A DNA stretch of 64,000 nucleotides from Pyxidicoccus sp. MSG2. GTDB taxonomy: Bacteria > Myxococcota > Myxococcia > Myxococcales > Myxococcaceae. Location of the stretch: the NCBI RefSeq assembly GCF_026626705.1, contig NZ_JAPNKC010000001.1:9008001-9072000 (forward strand), given 5' to 3'. The notes under the pieces were generated by a model that ran no database searches, was not told the DNA's origin, and worked only from the letters and a program-made list of their open reading frames with translations. Positions 27,094 through 36,720 of the stretch are shown here, piece after piece (the first letter of the stretch is position 1; every line of letters begins with the position of its first letter). A program made the translations under genes and the position numbers.

Positions 27094-27511
27094 GTCCCCC
27101 ACCGCCCCGCTCCAACGCAGTGCGTGCTTGGAGCGGCCGCCGCTTCGTCCGCGAGCATGCCCGCAACTGCGCTCCGATGGGAAAAGAAGGACACTTGAAC
27201 AACTCTGGGAGGCGTCTCCATCAGGATGCGCGGGCACTCGTGCACGTCAAGTGCTCCAGCTCGGCTGTGACTGATTCGAAGCGGCCTGTCCCGTGAGATC
27301 GCCTCATGGCGCAAATCACCTTTAGCCGCGCCTTCTTGCAGCCGCGCCTTCTTGCGAGAGTTCCTCGTCCTGGTGGGCGTCCTTTGCATCCGAATCCCGC
27401 CTCCAGGTGGCGTGAGGCGGGCGAGGGCAGCAGGACCGCGTGACACCGGCGCTGCGGCCCCAGCCCTCACGTTGTCACGGCCACTCATGCAAGCGGAGCA
27501 CTACAACGCGG
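27094..27511. other. Intergenic region between convergent units, with a 16-bp tandem duplication
   Basis: 418 bp with no gene I can support. AGCCGCGCCTTCTTGC occurs twice in direct tandem (27324-27339 and 27340-27355). No clear terminator hairpin with a T-run is visible. Confidence 0.4.
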
Positions 27512-29077
27512 TCAGTGTGCGTCATCTGCTCCATCGGTCAACGCGAGGGTCACGATGTGACCACCAATGACCTTACCATGCTCCAAACCCATCTCGATGT
27601 CCGCGCGAAAGTGAATGCCCGCGAACAATCGCGAGTCGGAAGCCTCTTTGGCCTGCTCATGAAAGAACTCGCTCTGGTTTGGGAACAGATAGGAGAGCAC
27701 TGTGGCTGCCGACCCCGAGAACGTCGAGTGCCCCGATGTGAACGAAGGAAAGTTGGGGATGCCGGTGCAGGTCTTGATGGTGAGATTCATCTGTGACGGC
27801 CGCGGGGTGAAGTAGTGGTACTTCGTGTCCCAGCAGCCCACGGCCGCGTCATGCAATGCCATATTGAGTAGGGCAAAGGCACGGGCCGCCCGCACCTCGC
27901 TGAAGCGCGCGTCCCGGACGTATTCCGCGGCGATGTCATTCCAATGACCCGCTGGAGTATATGTCCCGGCGCCATCTGCCCACTTGTGCACGATGGCGAG
28001 GCGCTCGCGAGTGACGTTGTCCGCGTACCACTTCACCTCCTCCGTCTCCTTCTTCATCTCCTCTGAAGAGGTTGAATAGGGACGTGGCGGGCGCGCGCTC
28101 TCGATCTCCTCCTTGGTCATGCTCCATGCCTTCACTTGGCCGAAGAATGGGAGCATGGGGGGCCGCATAGGCACCTCCCTGCTGATCCATGGTATCTCGT
28201 CGCGCGCCGCGCAATCGTCTTCGAGCTTCTGCCAGTCCGCCTTCGTACCGGCTGCCTTGCTCATCCCATCGCCGGCCGCGCGCCGCTTCATCTCATCTGC
28301 TACGGCCTTGCCCAGTGCTACTCCTGCGGCCAGGTCACTGGCGCTAGCCATCCCCGACCAAAGCGCCGCATTGCGCTGTTCGGCAGCCTTCAAGGTGATG
28401 TGCTCTACCGCAGCCGGGAACAGCACCTTCAACATCTCTGCGGATACTCCTGAGAGCAGCGCATCCTCGGAAGGGTAGGCCGGCAGCTCGGTCGCTGGCC
28501 GCAAGGCCTGGATGGAACCATCTACTTGGTGGGGGGCGGGCCTGTTGTACAGGTACTTGTAGTGCCATGCCGCCTTCAGAGCCTCGTATTGGGCCACGGC
28601 CACATAGCTATAGGCCCGGGCCGCATACGGAGGGTTGGCGAAGGGAAAGCCCGGGTCCGCGAATGGGTTCTCCGCGTCCGGCGCCGGATAGCTGCCATCC
28701 GCCTTTGGGGCGGGCTGCAGATTGTAGCGCGCCACCAGTTCTCGCAAAATCTGGTTCCACCGCAGGACGCCGCCTCCACTCCAGTACGCGATGGCCTTGC
28801 GCTGCTTTTCGGTTAGCTTGCTCTGTGCATCCTTGATGGCGGCAAGCTCGGCCTTGTAGGCCTCGGAGTTCACGTCTGCAGGCGCCGCAACGGGAAGCTG
28901 GCTGTCGCTGGTCAGCACGAGCATGCTCCAGTTTCCTGCATTGGCGTCGACGTCCGCCGGGCTCAGCGGAGGAAGCTGCTCCTCGGACTCCACCTCCTTG
29001 CTACAGCTGAGACCCAGGAAGGCGAGGAGCCCAGCCGTCAACAACACCACCGACCGGAGAGTAGATTGTGGTTTCAT
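27512..29077 (-). CDS. PAP2-superfamily lipoprotein, vanadium haloperoxidase-like
   Basis: 521 residues from ATG 29077. A lipobox (LGLSC) follows the hydrophobic leader, so it is probably envelope-anchored. The full PAP2 signature is in the C-terminal part: K419-x6-R426-P427 (KYHYFTPRP), S448-G449-H450 (PSFTSGHS), and S482-R483-x3-G-x-H489-x3-D493 (SRLFAGIHFRAD). These bind phosphate in acid phosphatases or vanadate in vanadium haloperoxidases; the length and internal helical repeat favour the haloperoxidase group. Activity cannot be told apart from the motif alone. Its ATG overlaps the stop of the barrel gene upstream by 4 bp. Confidence 0.75.
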   Translation of the reverse strand: MKPQSTLRSVVLLTAGLLAFLGLSCSKEVESEEQLPPLSPADVDANAGNWSMLVLTSDSQLPVAAPADVNSEAYKAELAAIKDAQSKLTEKQRKAIAYWSGGGVLRWNQILRELVARYNLQPAPKADGSYPAPDAENPFADPGFPFANPPYAARAYSYVAVAQYEALKAAWHYKYLYNRPAPHQVDGSIQALRPATELPAYPSEDALLSGVSAEMLKVLFPAAVEHITLKAAEQRNAALWSGMASASDLAAGVALGKAVADEMKRRAAGDGMSKAAGTKADWQKLEDDCAARDEIPWISREVPMRPPMLPFFGQVKAWSMTKEEIESARPPRPYSTSSEEMKKETEEVKWYADNVTRERLAIVHKWADGAGTYTPAGHWNDIAAEYVRDARFSEVRAARAFALLNMALHDAAVGCWDTKYHYFTPRPSQMNLTIKTCTGIPNFPSFTSGHSTFSGSAATVLSYLFPNQSEFFHEQAKEASDSRLFAGIHFRADIEMGLEHGKVIGGHIVTLALTDGADDAH

Positions 29078-30003
29078 GGCGAACCCGGGTTGCCAGCGTT
29101 TGAGGAGAGATGGAAGGTGTAGAGAAGTCCGGCCGTCAGCGCGGTCGAGGCACCGACATTTCGTCCCGACACGGTAAGGTCCGCGCCGCCGCGCAACGCG
29201 AGGCCCGACAGCCCAGGCAGGAAATAGGAGATCATGGCGCCGACCTTCGAAAAGTTCATGCGGTTGGAGACGAACGGCATGTCCTGCCGACGGATGTCTC
29301 CCCCACCCAGGGTGTTCTGCCGTAGGTAGTGAAGCTCCACCTGCAAGCCATTCTGGAGGTATCCAACGCTGGCAACGAAATCGACCATGTCAGGCATCTG
29401 CACGTCGTCGGTCAGGAAGAGTTGGCCGTCGGTGTAGTATGCGGCCCGGTCGAGCGAGGTGTTGCTGCGCCACGTGTACGCCCCCGAGCCCGTCAGATAC
29501 CAGCCCTGAGCAAGTCTAAGGCTCGCGGTCAGTCGCCCCGACAGGTTGTATGTACTCGTGCCAAGCGACAACGGGTAGAAGTCGGGCGCGTAATCACTCA
29601 TGGGCATGGAGAATGCCGCACCGGCGAATGCGTTGAACCAGCCCCCCTCGAACTGCTGTTTGAAGAAGTTGCCCTTCACCGCCAGCGAGAAGTCCTGAAG
29701 TCCCTCCATACCGTGGAGCGTGCCCTGGCTGGCCCTTGTCCATACATACGGTACCGCGGCGATGACGTTGACGCGGTCATGAAGGCCATAGTTGCCGATC
29801 CACATCAGGTTTCGGGTAGTGAGCCGGCCGATATTTTCATTGTCGCGCTTGAGCTCCCCTTCCCAGTAGCTGCTCCACTGTTCGTGCGTGTACATGAAGC
29901 CCGTACAGAAATCGTTCTTGGGCATCATGATGCCGTCTGAAATTGTCTGGGAGAGCGCCGCAGTTGGCAGTAGGAGTGTGAATATTGTGAAAATTGTTTT
30001 CAT
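29074..30003 (-). CDS. Outer-membrane beta-barrel protein
   Basis: 309 residues from ATG 30003, with a signal peptide ending at ALSQ. The mature chain alternates polar and aromatic residues in repeated strands (e.g. 'GWYLTGSGAYTWRS', 'LQVELHYLRQNTL', 'LTAGLLYTFHLSS'), ends with an aromatic strand, and has 'HDRVNVIAAVPYVWTRAS', seen in transporter-type barrels of the MetA-pathway/phenol group. It is the first gene of a two-gene unit with the PAP2/haloperoxidase-like lipoprotein, so both may act at the outer membrane. A channel for a hydrophobic substrate or product is inferred. Confidence 0.7.
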   Translation of the reverse strand: MKTIFTIFTLLLPTAALSQTISDGIMMPKNDFCTGFMYTHEQWSSYWEGELKRDNENIGRLTTRNLMWIGNYGLHDRVNVIAAVPYVWTRASQGTLHGMEGLQDFSLAVKGNFFKQQFEGGWFNAFAGAAFSMPMSDYAPDFYPLSLGTSTYNLSGRLTASLRLAQGWYLTGSGAYTWRSNTSLDRAAYYTDGQLFLTDDVQMPDMVDFVASVGYLQNGLQVELHYLRQNTLGGGDIRRQDMPFVSNRMNFSKVGAMISYFLPGLSGLALRGGADLTVSGRNVGASTALTAGLLYTFHLSSNAGNPGSP

Positions 30004-30470
30004 GAGACCGTATTGGGTTGCGGGGGGCGAAAACAGTTTCAGGAGCGGCGGGCGCCGCGTTCCAATGCATTCATAGTCCTTCACGGAGAGTGAGATCAAG
30101 TCCGGGCGATGGGCTCTGTGCGTGGAGCCCGGACGCGTCGCGGTTCTACGCTGGCGTGCCCTTGGGAGGCACTGCTTCAGCGTTGCCGGTGCGTCACCAA
30201 ATCGCGCGTTGCTCCTCTGAGAGCCTCTCGCCGAAGCGGCCAGGCCTGCGCCAGCGGCGCGGCCTGCCATCGTCTTTGCGTCGGGAATGGCGATGGACTC
30301 ATGAATCCACCTGCCGCTATTCAAATATTCCTGTGGACGGGGCATTCAAGATGCACTCGCCGTGAAGATAGAAGGCGACGGACGCATGGCTTCCACGCTG
30401 CCGCTTCTCATAAGCGTGCGGCAGGGTCGCGGCGCGCGGTGCTTCGCGTGCGCGCTGGAGGGGCCAGCCG
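30004..30470. other. Intergenic region upstream of the barrel gene
   Basis: 467 bp between the end of the enediyne operon (30471) and the barrel gene start (30003). It must hold the terminator of the former and the promoter of the latter, but I see no strong hairpin or consensus boxes. Short ORFs here have no recognisable product. The part near 30003 is AT-rich. Confidence 0.35.
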
Positions 30471-30893
30471 TCAGCCCGCGTAGGCCTCGAAGGCCTTGCG
30501 CAGCGCGAGAGGGAAGGGCTCGGGAACCATTCCCTCCTCCTTTTTAGCCATGCACGCTATCTGCTGTTCACCTCGGGCGACCAGCTCGCGGCGTCCGTCC
30601 TTGAGCCGGTAGTAGTCGAAGCGCATGGCCACGCGGTTCTGTGAGAGTCCGCCCAGGCGCATCTCGATGAGCAGGTCGTCAAAGGCGCGCAATTCGTCGA
30701 GGTACTCGCACGAGCAACGTGTCGTCACCAGGGAGAGGCTCCGCCCTAGTTCCTCAATGATGGAGGGCACGTGCTCGCGCAGGAACATCTCCCGGCAGCG
30801 GCCCTGCCAGCGCAGATGGTTCACGTAATAGACATTGCCCACGAGATTCGTCTCCTCGAACCCCACGGTGTGCTTGAACTCAAACGCCTGCAT
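30471..30893 (-). CDS. tebC: Enediyne-type hotdog thioesterase (TEBC/SgcE10-like)
   Basis: 140 residues. The chain is a single hotdog domain. 'VGFEETNLVGNVYYVNHLRWQGRCREMFL' is the signature start of enediyne thioesterases; the Asn/Asp-type acid residue is in the 'NLVGNVYY' turn. Later 'CEYLDELRAFDDLLIEMRL' and 'LVARGEQQIACM' continue the family pattern. In characterised pathways this enzyme releases the polyene chain made by the enediyne PKS. Its start lies 14 bp inside the end of the PKS gene, so expression is coupled. It is the last gene of the operon. Confidence 0.92.
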   Translation of the reverse strand: MQAFEFKHTVGFEETNLVGNVYYVNHLRWQGRCREMFLREHVPSIIEELGRSLSLVTTRCSCEYLDELRAFDDLLIEMRLGGLSQNRVAMRFDYYRLKDGRRELVARGEQQIACMAKKEEGMVPEPFPLALRKAFEAYAG

Positions 30894-33800
30894 CCGTCAC
30901 CCCCGGCAGTGCCGCGAGCACCAAGGAGGTCCCGGCACCCCGCACGTCCACCCGCAGGGTGGTCAGCTTTCTTCCCCCGGCCCGGAAGAGCCCCCAGTCA
31001 CCTTCCAGCGCGGCGCCCAGCATCAGGGGAGTCGTCTCCGGAAGGCCCGCCTTCTTGAGACACTCCAGCGCGGCCCATACCCGCGTGGCGGCGATGTCCA
31101 ATGGCTCGCCATGCTCGCGGGCCACCAACTCCGCCAGCGCCGCGCGGTCCGCCCCGAGCAGTTGCTGCCAGAGGGCGGGCGGGCGAGGCTCCACGGCCTG
31201 TAGATCGCACCCCACTTGACCTGGCCCGGTGATGGCGAGCGTCAGGTCCCCAGCATGCGCCGCCGACACGCCGACCCCGTCCTGCACGGGCTTGCCGTCA
31301 GGCCGACGTGGGACCTCTCCTGTTCCGCCTAGCAGCATGCGCAGCGCGCGGTCGCTGCGCGCCCGGCGGTCCGCCCTGGCATCCTGGTCGACCGCCACAT
31401 GGAGTCTGGCCCCCTTGAGCAGCTCGCCGAGGCGCCGCTCCGTATAGGGTGCGAGCAAGGATGCGGGCCAGGCTTCGAGCTTCGGTGCGGCCTCCATCAC
31501 CTGGAGCCGGAGCCCTTCCCAGCGTTCAATGAGTCCCCCCTCCGTGCCACGGATCTCCACGTCGTAAACGAAGGCCCGCTCCGTCCGACTTCGCTCCTTC
31601 GCAACGATGAAGCGTGGCGTGCCGGGCGTTCCGGGGCGCACGGAATCGACGCCGCTCGGGATGAGCACTTCATGCGGGATGCACGCCTGAATGCCATGGA
31701 TCGCCGCGTCCCGGGCGGACGGGTCACCCATCACCATTTGCTGCGGAAGGAATCGGGCGAACCAGGGCGCGTTATTGGCCGGGGTCAGCTCGGCAATGCA
31801 CTCGGTGGCACGAAGCCGGTGGTAGTGGCCGATGCGGCGGAAGCGGCCTCCGTGGAAGAAGAGACCGCCATAGAAGTCGCCCAGCGGCTCAGGTGGCTGG
31901 GGCGCAGCGAGGTCCACGCCGAGCGGCAGTAGAGGCGCGCTATCTGCAGGGAGGGGCGCGGTGTCAACGCGACAGGTCGCCCGGAAGTGGTCCACCTGGA
32001 ACCCGGTCTCGTCAGAGCGCAGTGCCACGTCCACGATGCCGGGCCCTCGTACGAGCGCGGCCACGCGGATGAGCCGCTTCCGGCCGGGAGGCACCACCAC
32101 GGGGCGCTCGAAGGCGGCGCGCTCGAAGGCGGGGGGCGCGTCCACGCCCGTCAGTGCCATCACCGCCTGGGCCATGGCCTCCAGTCCGAGCACGGCCGGC
32201 AGCAGTCGCGCACCCCGGAAGATGTGGTCGTCCAGCGAGAGGTCCGCTTCCGAGGCCAGTTCCGCCTCCACCACCAGCTCAATGCCCGGGTAGTGGACGC
32301 GCGCTCGTTCCAGGAAGCGCAGGAAGGGCAGGGGCGGGCTCTCCACGGTGAGCGGGAGGTGCTCACCCACGCGCCCGCTGACCACCACCGCTACGGGGAG
32401 TGACGGGCGCGCCAGCAGGTCGCGAAGCACGGCGAGGCCCTGGTCTGGAGGGATGGCGCTGATTCCCTGCCGAGCGAGCGCCTCCACACGGCCTAGCTTC
32501 TCGCCCATTCCCACACCGGACCAGATGGACCACTCCATCGACACGCACCGGCATGCCGGGCTCACCGCGCTCAGGTGCTCGGTGAGCCGCGTCAGCCACT
32601 CGTTGGAGAGCGCATAGTCCGCCTCGCCCGCCATGCCCAGGCGCCCGATGATGGAGCCGAACGCGACGAAGAGGCGCAGTCGCTCCGGTACCACCGCCGC
32701 GAGGACGTTGCGCGCTCCGAGGTACTTGGGGTTGAGCGTTGCCAGCAAAGCCCGTTCGTCCAGTTGTGCGACCAGTCGGGGCACGTTGGTGCCCGCGCCG
32801 TGGAGGATGGCGGTCACCGGACCCAGCTCGGCCTCCACCGTCAGCACGGCCTGCTTTACCGCCTTCGCATCAGTGACGTCTGTAGACACGTAGCGGACCT
32901 TCACCCCGGCCTTCTGGATGCGGGCGAGGTTGGCGGACAGCTCCGCGTCTTTCTCGGGGCGAGAGCGTCCGAGCAGGCCCAGGCTTGTGCCCGTGCGCTG
33001 GGCGAGGTCTAGGGCGCACTCGGCGGCAATCCCCTTGCCGCCGCCCGTGACAAGCAGCACGTCGTCCGGGCCCAGGGGAAGGTCTCCCCCCATATGGGGA
33101 GGGATGAGTCGCAGCCGGGGAACTCGGCGCACGCCGGCAGAGTCGTAGCGGCACTCGATGAAGCCCCGGGTGGCTGCCACGGCTTCGGCGTGGATCCACT
33201 CCTCGGCGCGAGGATGCTCCGGTGGAACGTCCACCACAGCTACCGCGAGGTGCGGGGCCTCCTGATGCAGCGTCCGGGCGAAGGCTGAGCCACCCCCGCC
33301 GTGTTGCACCACGAGGAACCTCGGTGCCCCCGGCGCAGCGAGTGCCGCGTGCGTGGCCTTCAGCAGAAGTAGCGCGTGCTCGGGGTTGAGCTCGGCGGGC
33401 AGGCATACCGCGATGCCTCCACCTTCCACGGTGGGCGGCTTCGCGCGGAGCGCGTCGGCCAGTGGGTGGCCTCGGGGTGCAAAGACGTGCCACGCGCCTT
33501 CGGTCGGGGTGGATCGGCTGCACGGCGCCGGTTGCTCCACCCAATCGATGGCGAAGGGACGTACCCAGGCGTCGATCCCTGGGGGCAGTAACGGCTCCGG
33601 CGTGGCCACCACACGGCTCGTGGCGCGCAGTTCCTCCAGCGCCTGGGCGACGGTGCGGACCCGCGCGTGGGCGTACTCCAGGGGGGCCGTATGGGTGGAC
33701 ATGCCCAGACGCCGTGCGGCCTCCATGACAATCTGTCCTACGCTGATGGAGTTGAGGTGCAGGTCGCCCAGCAGCCGGTCCTCATCACCGATGGCACTCG

Positions 33801-36720
33801 CGGGCAACTCGGCCCGGGCTGCGACGAGCTCGCGGACGATGGCGAGCGCCGACTCCTCCATCGCACCCTCTGGGACCGTCCCGGACGTGCCTGCCGACGG
33901 GGCCACCGTGGCGATGCCGGACTCGGGGCGGGGGGCGGCCAGGGCCGACTCGGGGCGGATTCGGGGCGAGGCGGCAATATTTTCCCCGGGCAGGTCAGGC
34001 ACCAGCTCACAGGGGTTCTCGAAGAAGGAGGGTTTGCGCTCGAGCGACAGCGAGCGGGTAAAGCGGCCCGTGAAGAGGGCCTCGGGCTGACAGGGCGCGC
34101 CGAGCGTGTAGGCCACGGCCACGGCGTGGAGCAGACCCCGGAGCGAGTCTCCACCTGCATCGAGCGGCACCACGGGCGTGCCCGAGCCCTCGCTCACGAG
34201 CCCCGACAGCACGTGGCCCGGCCCTACCTCAATCCACAGGTCCACCCGCGGCGAGGCGGCGAGCGCATCCGTGAAGCGCACGGGCGAGGTCACTTGCCTC
34301 GATAGCAGCGCGCGCAGATCCTCGTCCGCTCCCAGCATGCCTCCGGAGACGCTGGAGGCCACCGGGCGCAGCACGGGCCCTGGCGCGTGTTTCTCGAGGT
34401 GCTCTTCCAGCAGCACGGCGGCGCGTGCCACCAGCGGGGAGTGGAAGGCGTGAGAGACCTCCAGGCGAACCCCCGCGAGCCCTGCCGCGCGGGCGCGAGC
34501 AAGCACCGTGTTCACTGCGGGTGACTCGCCGGATACCACCGTCTGCCGCCGCGAGTTGCACGCTGCCACCACGACGGGGAGCCCCGCTAGCAGCGGCTCC
34601 ACTTCGGCGGACCCGGTCCCGATGCTCGCCATGGCCCCGCTCGAGGCCCCCAGGTCGGCCATCGCCTGGCCCCGCACGCGCGCCAGCCGCTGCAGCCCCG
34701 CCTCGTCGAACGCGCCGGCCCAGTGCAGGGAAACCAGCTCGCCCAGGCTATGGCCTAGGGCTACCGAGGCCTCGATGCCCACCTCCGCGAGCATTCGGAG
34801 CCCCGCCAGCGAGGCCTGGACGATGGCCCTCTGGGCTACGTCCGTGGATACCAAGTTCGCCCCCTCGGGGATGGGATTGGAGGTGTAAAGCTCACTCACT
34901 GGAGTGAAGCGGCGCTGCCAGGCCCCGCCGGTCCGGCGCGAGGGAGAGCCCTGCCCGGGGAAGAGGAATCCCACGCGGGGAGGCCGCATGCCCATGCCCA
35001 GGCACACGCCTTTCTCCAGGTCCAACCGGGCCGTGACGCCCTCATCGAGCCATGCGGCGAGCATGTCCAGCCGCTCTACGAGTTCCGCGGGGGTGGAGGC
35101 CACGAGCGAGGCGCGCGTGCGGCCACCGGAGAGCCGGCGCTGCACCTCGAAGGCCGCGTCCCCCAGCTCCGCTCGCGACAGGGTGCGGGCCACCTCGCGG
35201 AGCCGCCGTGCCTCGCCGGCCAATGCCTCGCCACTGGAGGCGGCCAGCAGGAACAACTCGCAGTCCTGTGCGGAGGATGCCAGCCGCCGCTCCCGGTCCG
35301 CAAGTCCCTGCCTCCGCGCACCCGGGGCGCCCTCGAGCACGACGTGAGTATTGATGCCGCCAAAGCCCATGGCACTCACCGAGGCGCGCAGGGGGCGGCC
35401 CGCGGGCCACAGCTCCGCCTCCGAGAGGACGCGCAGCATGGCGTTGTCCCCAGTGAGCAATGCGTGGGGCCGGGAGGTGCCGGTGGTGGGCGGCAGCGTC
35501 TGCGCCCGGAGCGCCTGCACTGCCTTGATGATGCCGGCGATGCCTGCGGCGGCCTTGGTGTGGCCGATGTTGGCCTTCACCGAGCCGATTGCGGTGGGGG
35601 TTGCGCGAGGGCCCGCCTCGCGTAGGGCGGTGGACAAGGCTTCCAGTTCCGTGGTGTCGCCCACGGTGGTTCCCGTCCCGTGTCCCTCGAAGTAGCCGAC
35701 TGTATCGATGCCAAAGCCCGCACGCTGGTACGCGCGGCGCAGTGCCAGCAGCTGGCCGGCCACCTCGGGGCGGGTGATGCCGCCATGGCCATCCGACGAT
35801 ACGCCCCAGCCACGTACGAGCGCATGGATGCGGAGGTCTCGGGCGCGTGCATCCTCGGCGCGCATGAGCACCACGAAGCCGCAGCCCTCACCTGGCCAGA
35901 ATCCGGCCGAGCGCTGGTCATAGACGCGCATTTCCTCTGGAGCCAGCGCGCCCGTCTTAGCGAAGCCCACCAACTCGAACGGGTCCAGGCTGAGGTCCAC
36001 ACCGCCCGCGAGGGCGACGTCCAGGTCGCCTGACACGAGAGCAGCGCAGGCCTGAGTGACGGCGAGAAGGGACGAGGCGCACGCGCCATCCACCGTGAAG
36101 CCGCCGCCCTTCAGGTCGAAGTAGTTGCAGATGCGCCCGGCAATGGTGTTGGACAGGCCACCCGCTAGCGTTTCCTCACCCACGGGCGCAAAGGGCGCCT
36201 TGTAGCGCTCCTCCAGCTCCCCAAGAAAAAGCGCAACTCGCTGGGTGTCCCATCCAGAGCGTCGCAGCGAGTCCTCCACCATTCGGCGCACGTAGGGCCA
36301 GCGCAACCGCATCAACTGCGCGCGCGAGAACTCGCCGGTGAGGGTGTTGCCAAGGACCACGCCCGTCGTCTCGCGAGGCAGCCCCTCACCCTCGTCGAAG
36401 CCCGCGTCCCGCAGCGCTTCTGAGGCCATGTCCAGGGCCAGCCAGTGCGTCAGGTCCGCAGACCGGTAGGTGCTGCCCGCCACCCGGAAGCGGACGCGGT
36501 CAAAGGCATATCCCTCGATGACGGCTGCCTCCTCGACGTAGGTCAGGTCCCGAGCGGTCCTGTCGCGCGAGGCGTAGTCCTCCAGGCGCAGGCGGACGGA
36601 AGGAATGCGCCTGAAGGCCCGGCGCTGAGCCATGACCGTCTCCCAGAGCTCCGCCGGGGACCTCGCGTCCGGATACTGGCACGCGAGCCCCACGACGGCG
36701 AGGACAGTCTCTCGACTCAT
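30880..36720 (-). CDS. pksE: Iterative enediyne polyketide synthase (KS-AT-ACP-KR-DH-PPTase)
   Basis: 1946 residues from ATG 36720, the usual length for this family. KS (about 1-460): C214 in DGACASS, H347 in EGHGTG, H387 in NIGH. AT (about 580-870): S658 in GHSLG. A single ACP (about 955-1030): phosphopantetheine Ser991 in DLHLNSIS, the enediyne-type motif. KR (about 1215-1450): GGGKGIA at 1226, S1356, Y1369. DH (about 1480-1750): H1499 and D1672. C-terminal PPTase (about 1755-1946): RPDGKP, D1839 and E1844 in GCDLQAVEP, then WAALECLKK. There is no ER, TE or methyltransferase. All catalytic residues look intact. The product is expected to be a C15-type polyene that is later turned into an enediyne core. 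The first codon overlaps the unbU stop by 4 bp. Confidence 0.95.
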   Translation of the reverse strand: MSRETVLAVVGLACQYPDARSPAELWETVMAQRRAFRRIPSVRLRLEDYASRDRTARDLTYVEEAAVIEGYAFDRVRFRVAGSTYRSADLTHWLALDMASEALRDAGFDEGEGLPRETTGVVLGNTLTGEFSRAQLMRLRWPYVRRMVEDSLRRSGWDTQRVALFLGELEERYKAPFAPVGEETLAGGLSNTIAGRICNYFDLKGGGFTVDGACASSLLAVTQACAALVSGDLDVALAGGVDLSLDPFELVGFAKTGALAPEEMRVYDQRSAGFWPGEGCGFVVLMRAEDARARDLRIHALVRGWGVSSDGHGGITRPEVAGQLLALRRAYQRAGFGIDTVGYFEGHGTGTTVGDTTELEALSTALREAGPRATPTAIGSVKANIGHTKAAAGIAGIIKAVQALRAQTLPPTTGTSRPHALLTGDNAMLRVLSEAELWPAGRPLRASVSAMGFGGINTHVVLEGAPGARRQGLADRERRLASSAQDCELFLLAASSGEALAGEARRLREVARTLSRAELGDAAFEVQRRLSGGRTRASLVASTPAELVERLDMLAAWLDEGVTARLDLEKGVCLGMGMRPPRVGFLFPGQGSPSRRTGGAWQRRFTPVSELYTSNPIPEGANLVSTDVAQRAIVQASLAGLRMLAEVGIEASVALGHSLGELVSLHWAGAFDEAGLQRLARVRGQAMADLGASSGAMASIGTGSAEVEPLLAGLPVVVAACNSRRQTVVSGESPAVNTVLARARAAGLAGVRLEVSHAFHSPLVARAAVLLEEHLEKHAPGPVLRPVASSVSGGMLGADEDLRALLSRQVTSPVRFTDALAASPRVDLWIEVGPGHVLSGLVSEGSGTPVVPLDAGGDSLRGLLHAVAVAYTLGAPCQPEALFTGRFTRSLSLERKPSFFENPCELVPDLPGENIAASPRIRPESALAAPRPESGIATVAPSAGTSGTVPEGAMEESALAIVRELVAARAELPASAIGDEDRLLGDLHLNSISVGQIVMEAARRLGMSTHTAPLEYAHARVRTVAQALEELRATSRVVATPEPLLPPGIDAWVRPFAIDWVEQPAPCSRSTPTEGAWHVFAPRGHPLADALRAKPPTVEGGGIAVCLPAELNPEHALLLLKATHAALAAPGAPRFLVVQHGGGGSAFARTLHQEAPHLAVAVVDVPPEHPRAEEWIHAEAVAATRGFIECRYDSAGVRRVPRLRLIPPHMGGDLPLGPDDVLLVTGGGKGIAAECALDLAQRTGTSLGLLGRSRPEKDAELSANLARIQKAGVKVRYVSTDVTDAKAVKQAVLTVEAELGPVTAILHGAGTNVPRLVAQLDERALLATLNPKYLGARNVLAAVVPERLRLFVAFGSIIGRLGMAGEADYALSNEWLTRLTEHLSAVSPACRCVSMEWSIWSGVGMGEKLGRVEALARQGISAIPPDQGLAVLRDLLARPSLPVAVVVSGRVGEHLPLTVESPPLPFLRFLERARVHYPGIELVVEAELASEADLSLDDHIFRGARLLPAVLGLEAMAQAVMALTGVDAPPAFERAAFERPVVVPPGRKRLIRVAALVRGPGIVDVALRSDETGFQVDHFRATCRVDTAPLPADSAPLLPLGVDLAAPQPPEPLGDFYGGLFFHGGRFRRIGHYHRLRATECIAELTPANNAPWFARFLPQQMVMGDPSARDAAIHGIQACIPHEVLIPSGVDSVRPGTPGTPRFIVAKERSRTERAFVYDVEIRGTEGGLIERWEGLRLQVMEAAPKLEAWPASLLAPYTERRLGELLKGARLHVAVDQDARADRRARSDRALRMLLGGTGEVPRRPDGKPVQDGVGVSAAHAGDLTLAITGPGQVGCDLQAVEPRPPALWQQLLGADRAALAELVAREHGEPLDIAATRVWAALECLKKAGLPETTPLMLGAALEGDWGLFRAGGRKLTTLRVDVRGAGTSLVLAALPGVTDAGV

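Noticed and set aside
27324..27355. 16-bp tandem duplication as a possible regulatory repeat
   Set aside because: Only two copies, no symmetry, in a gene-free gap; probably replication slippage.
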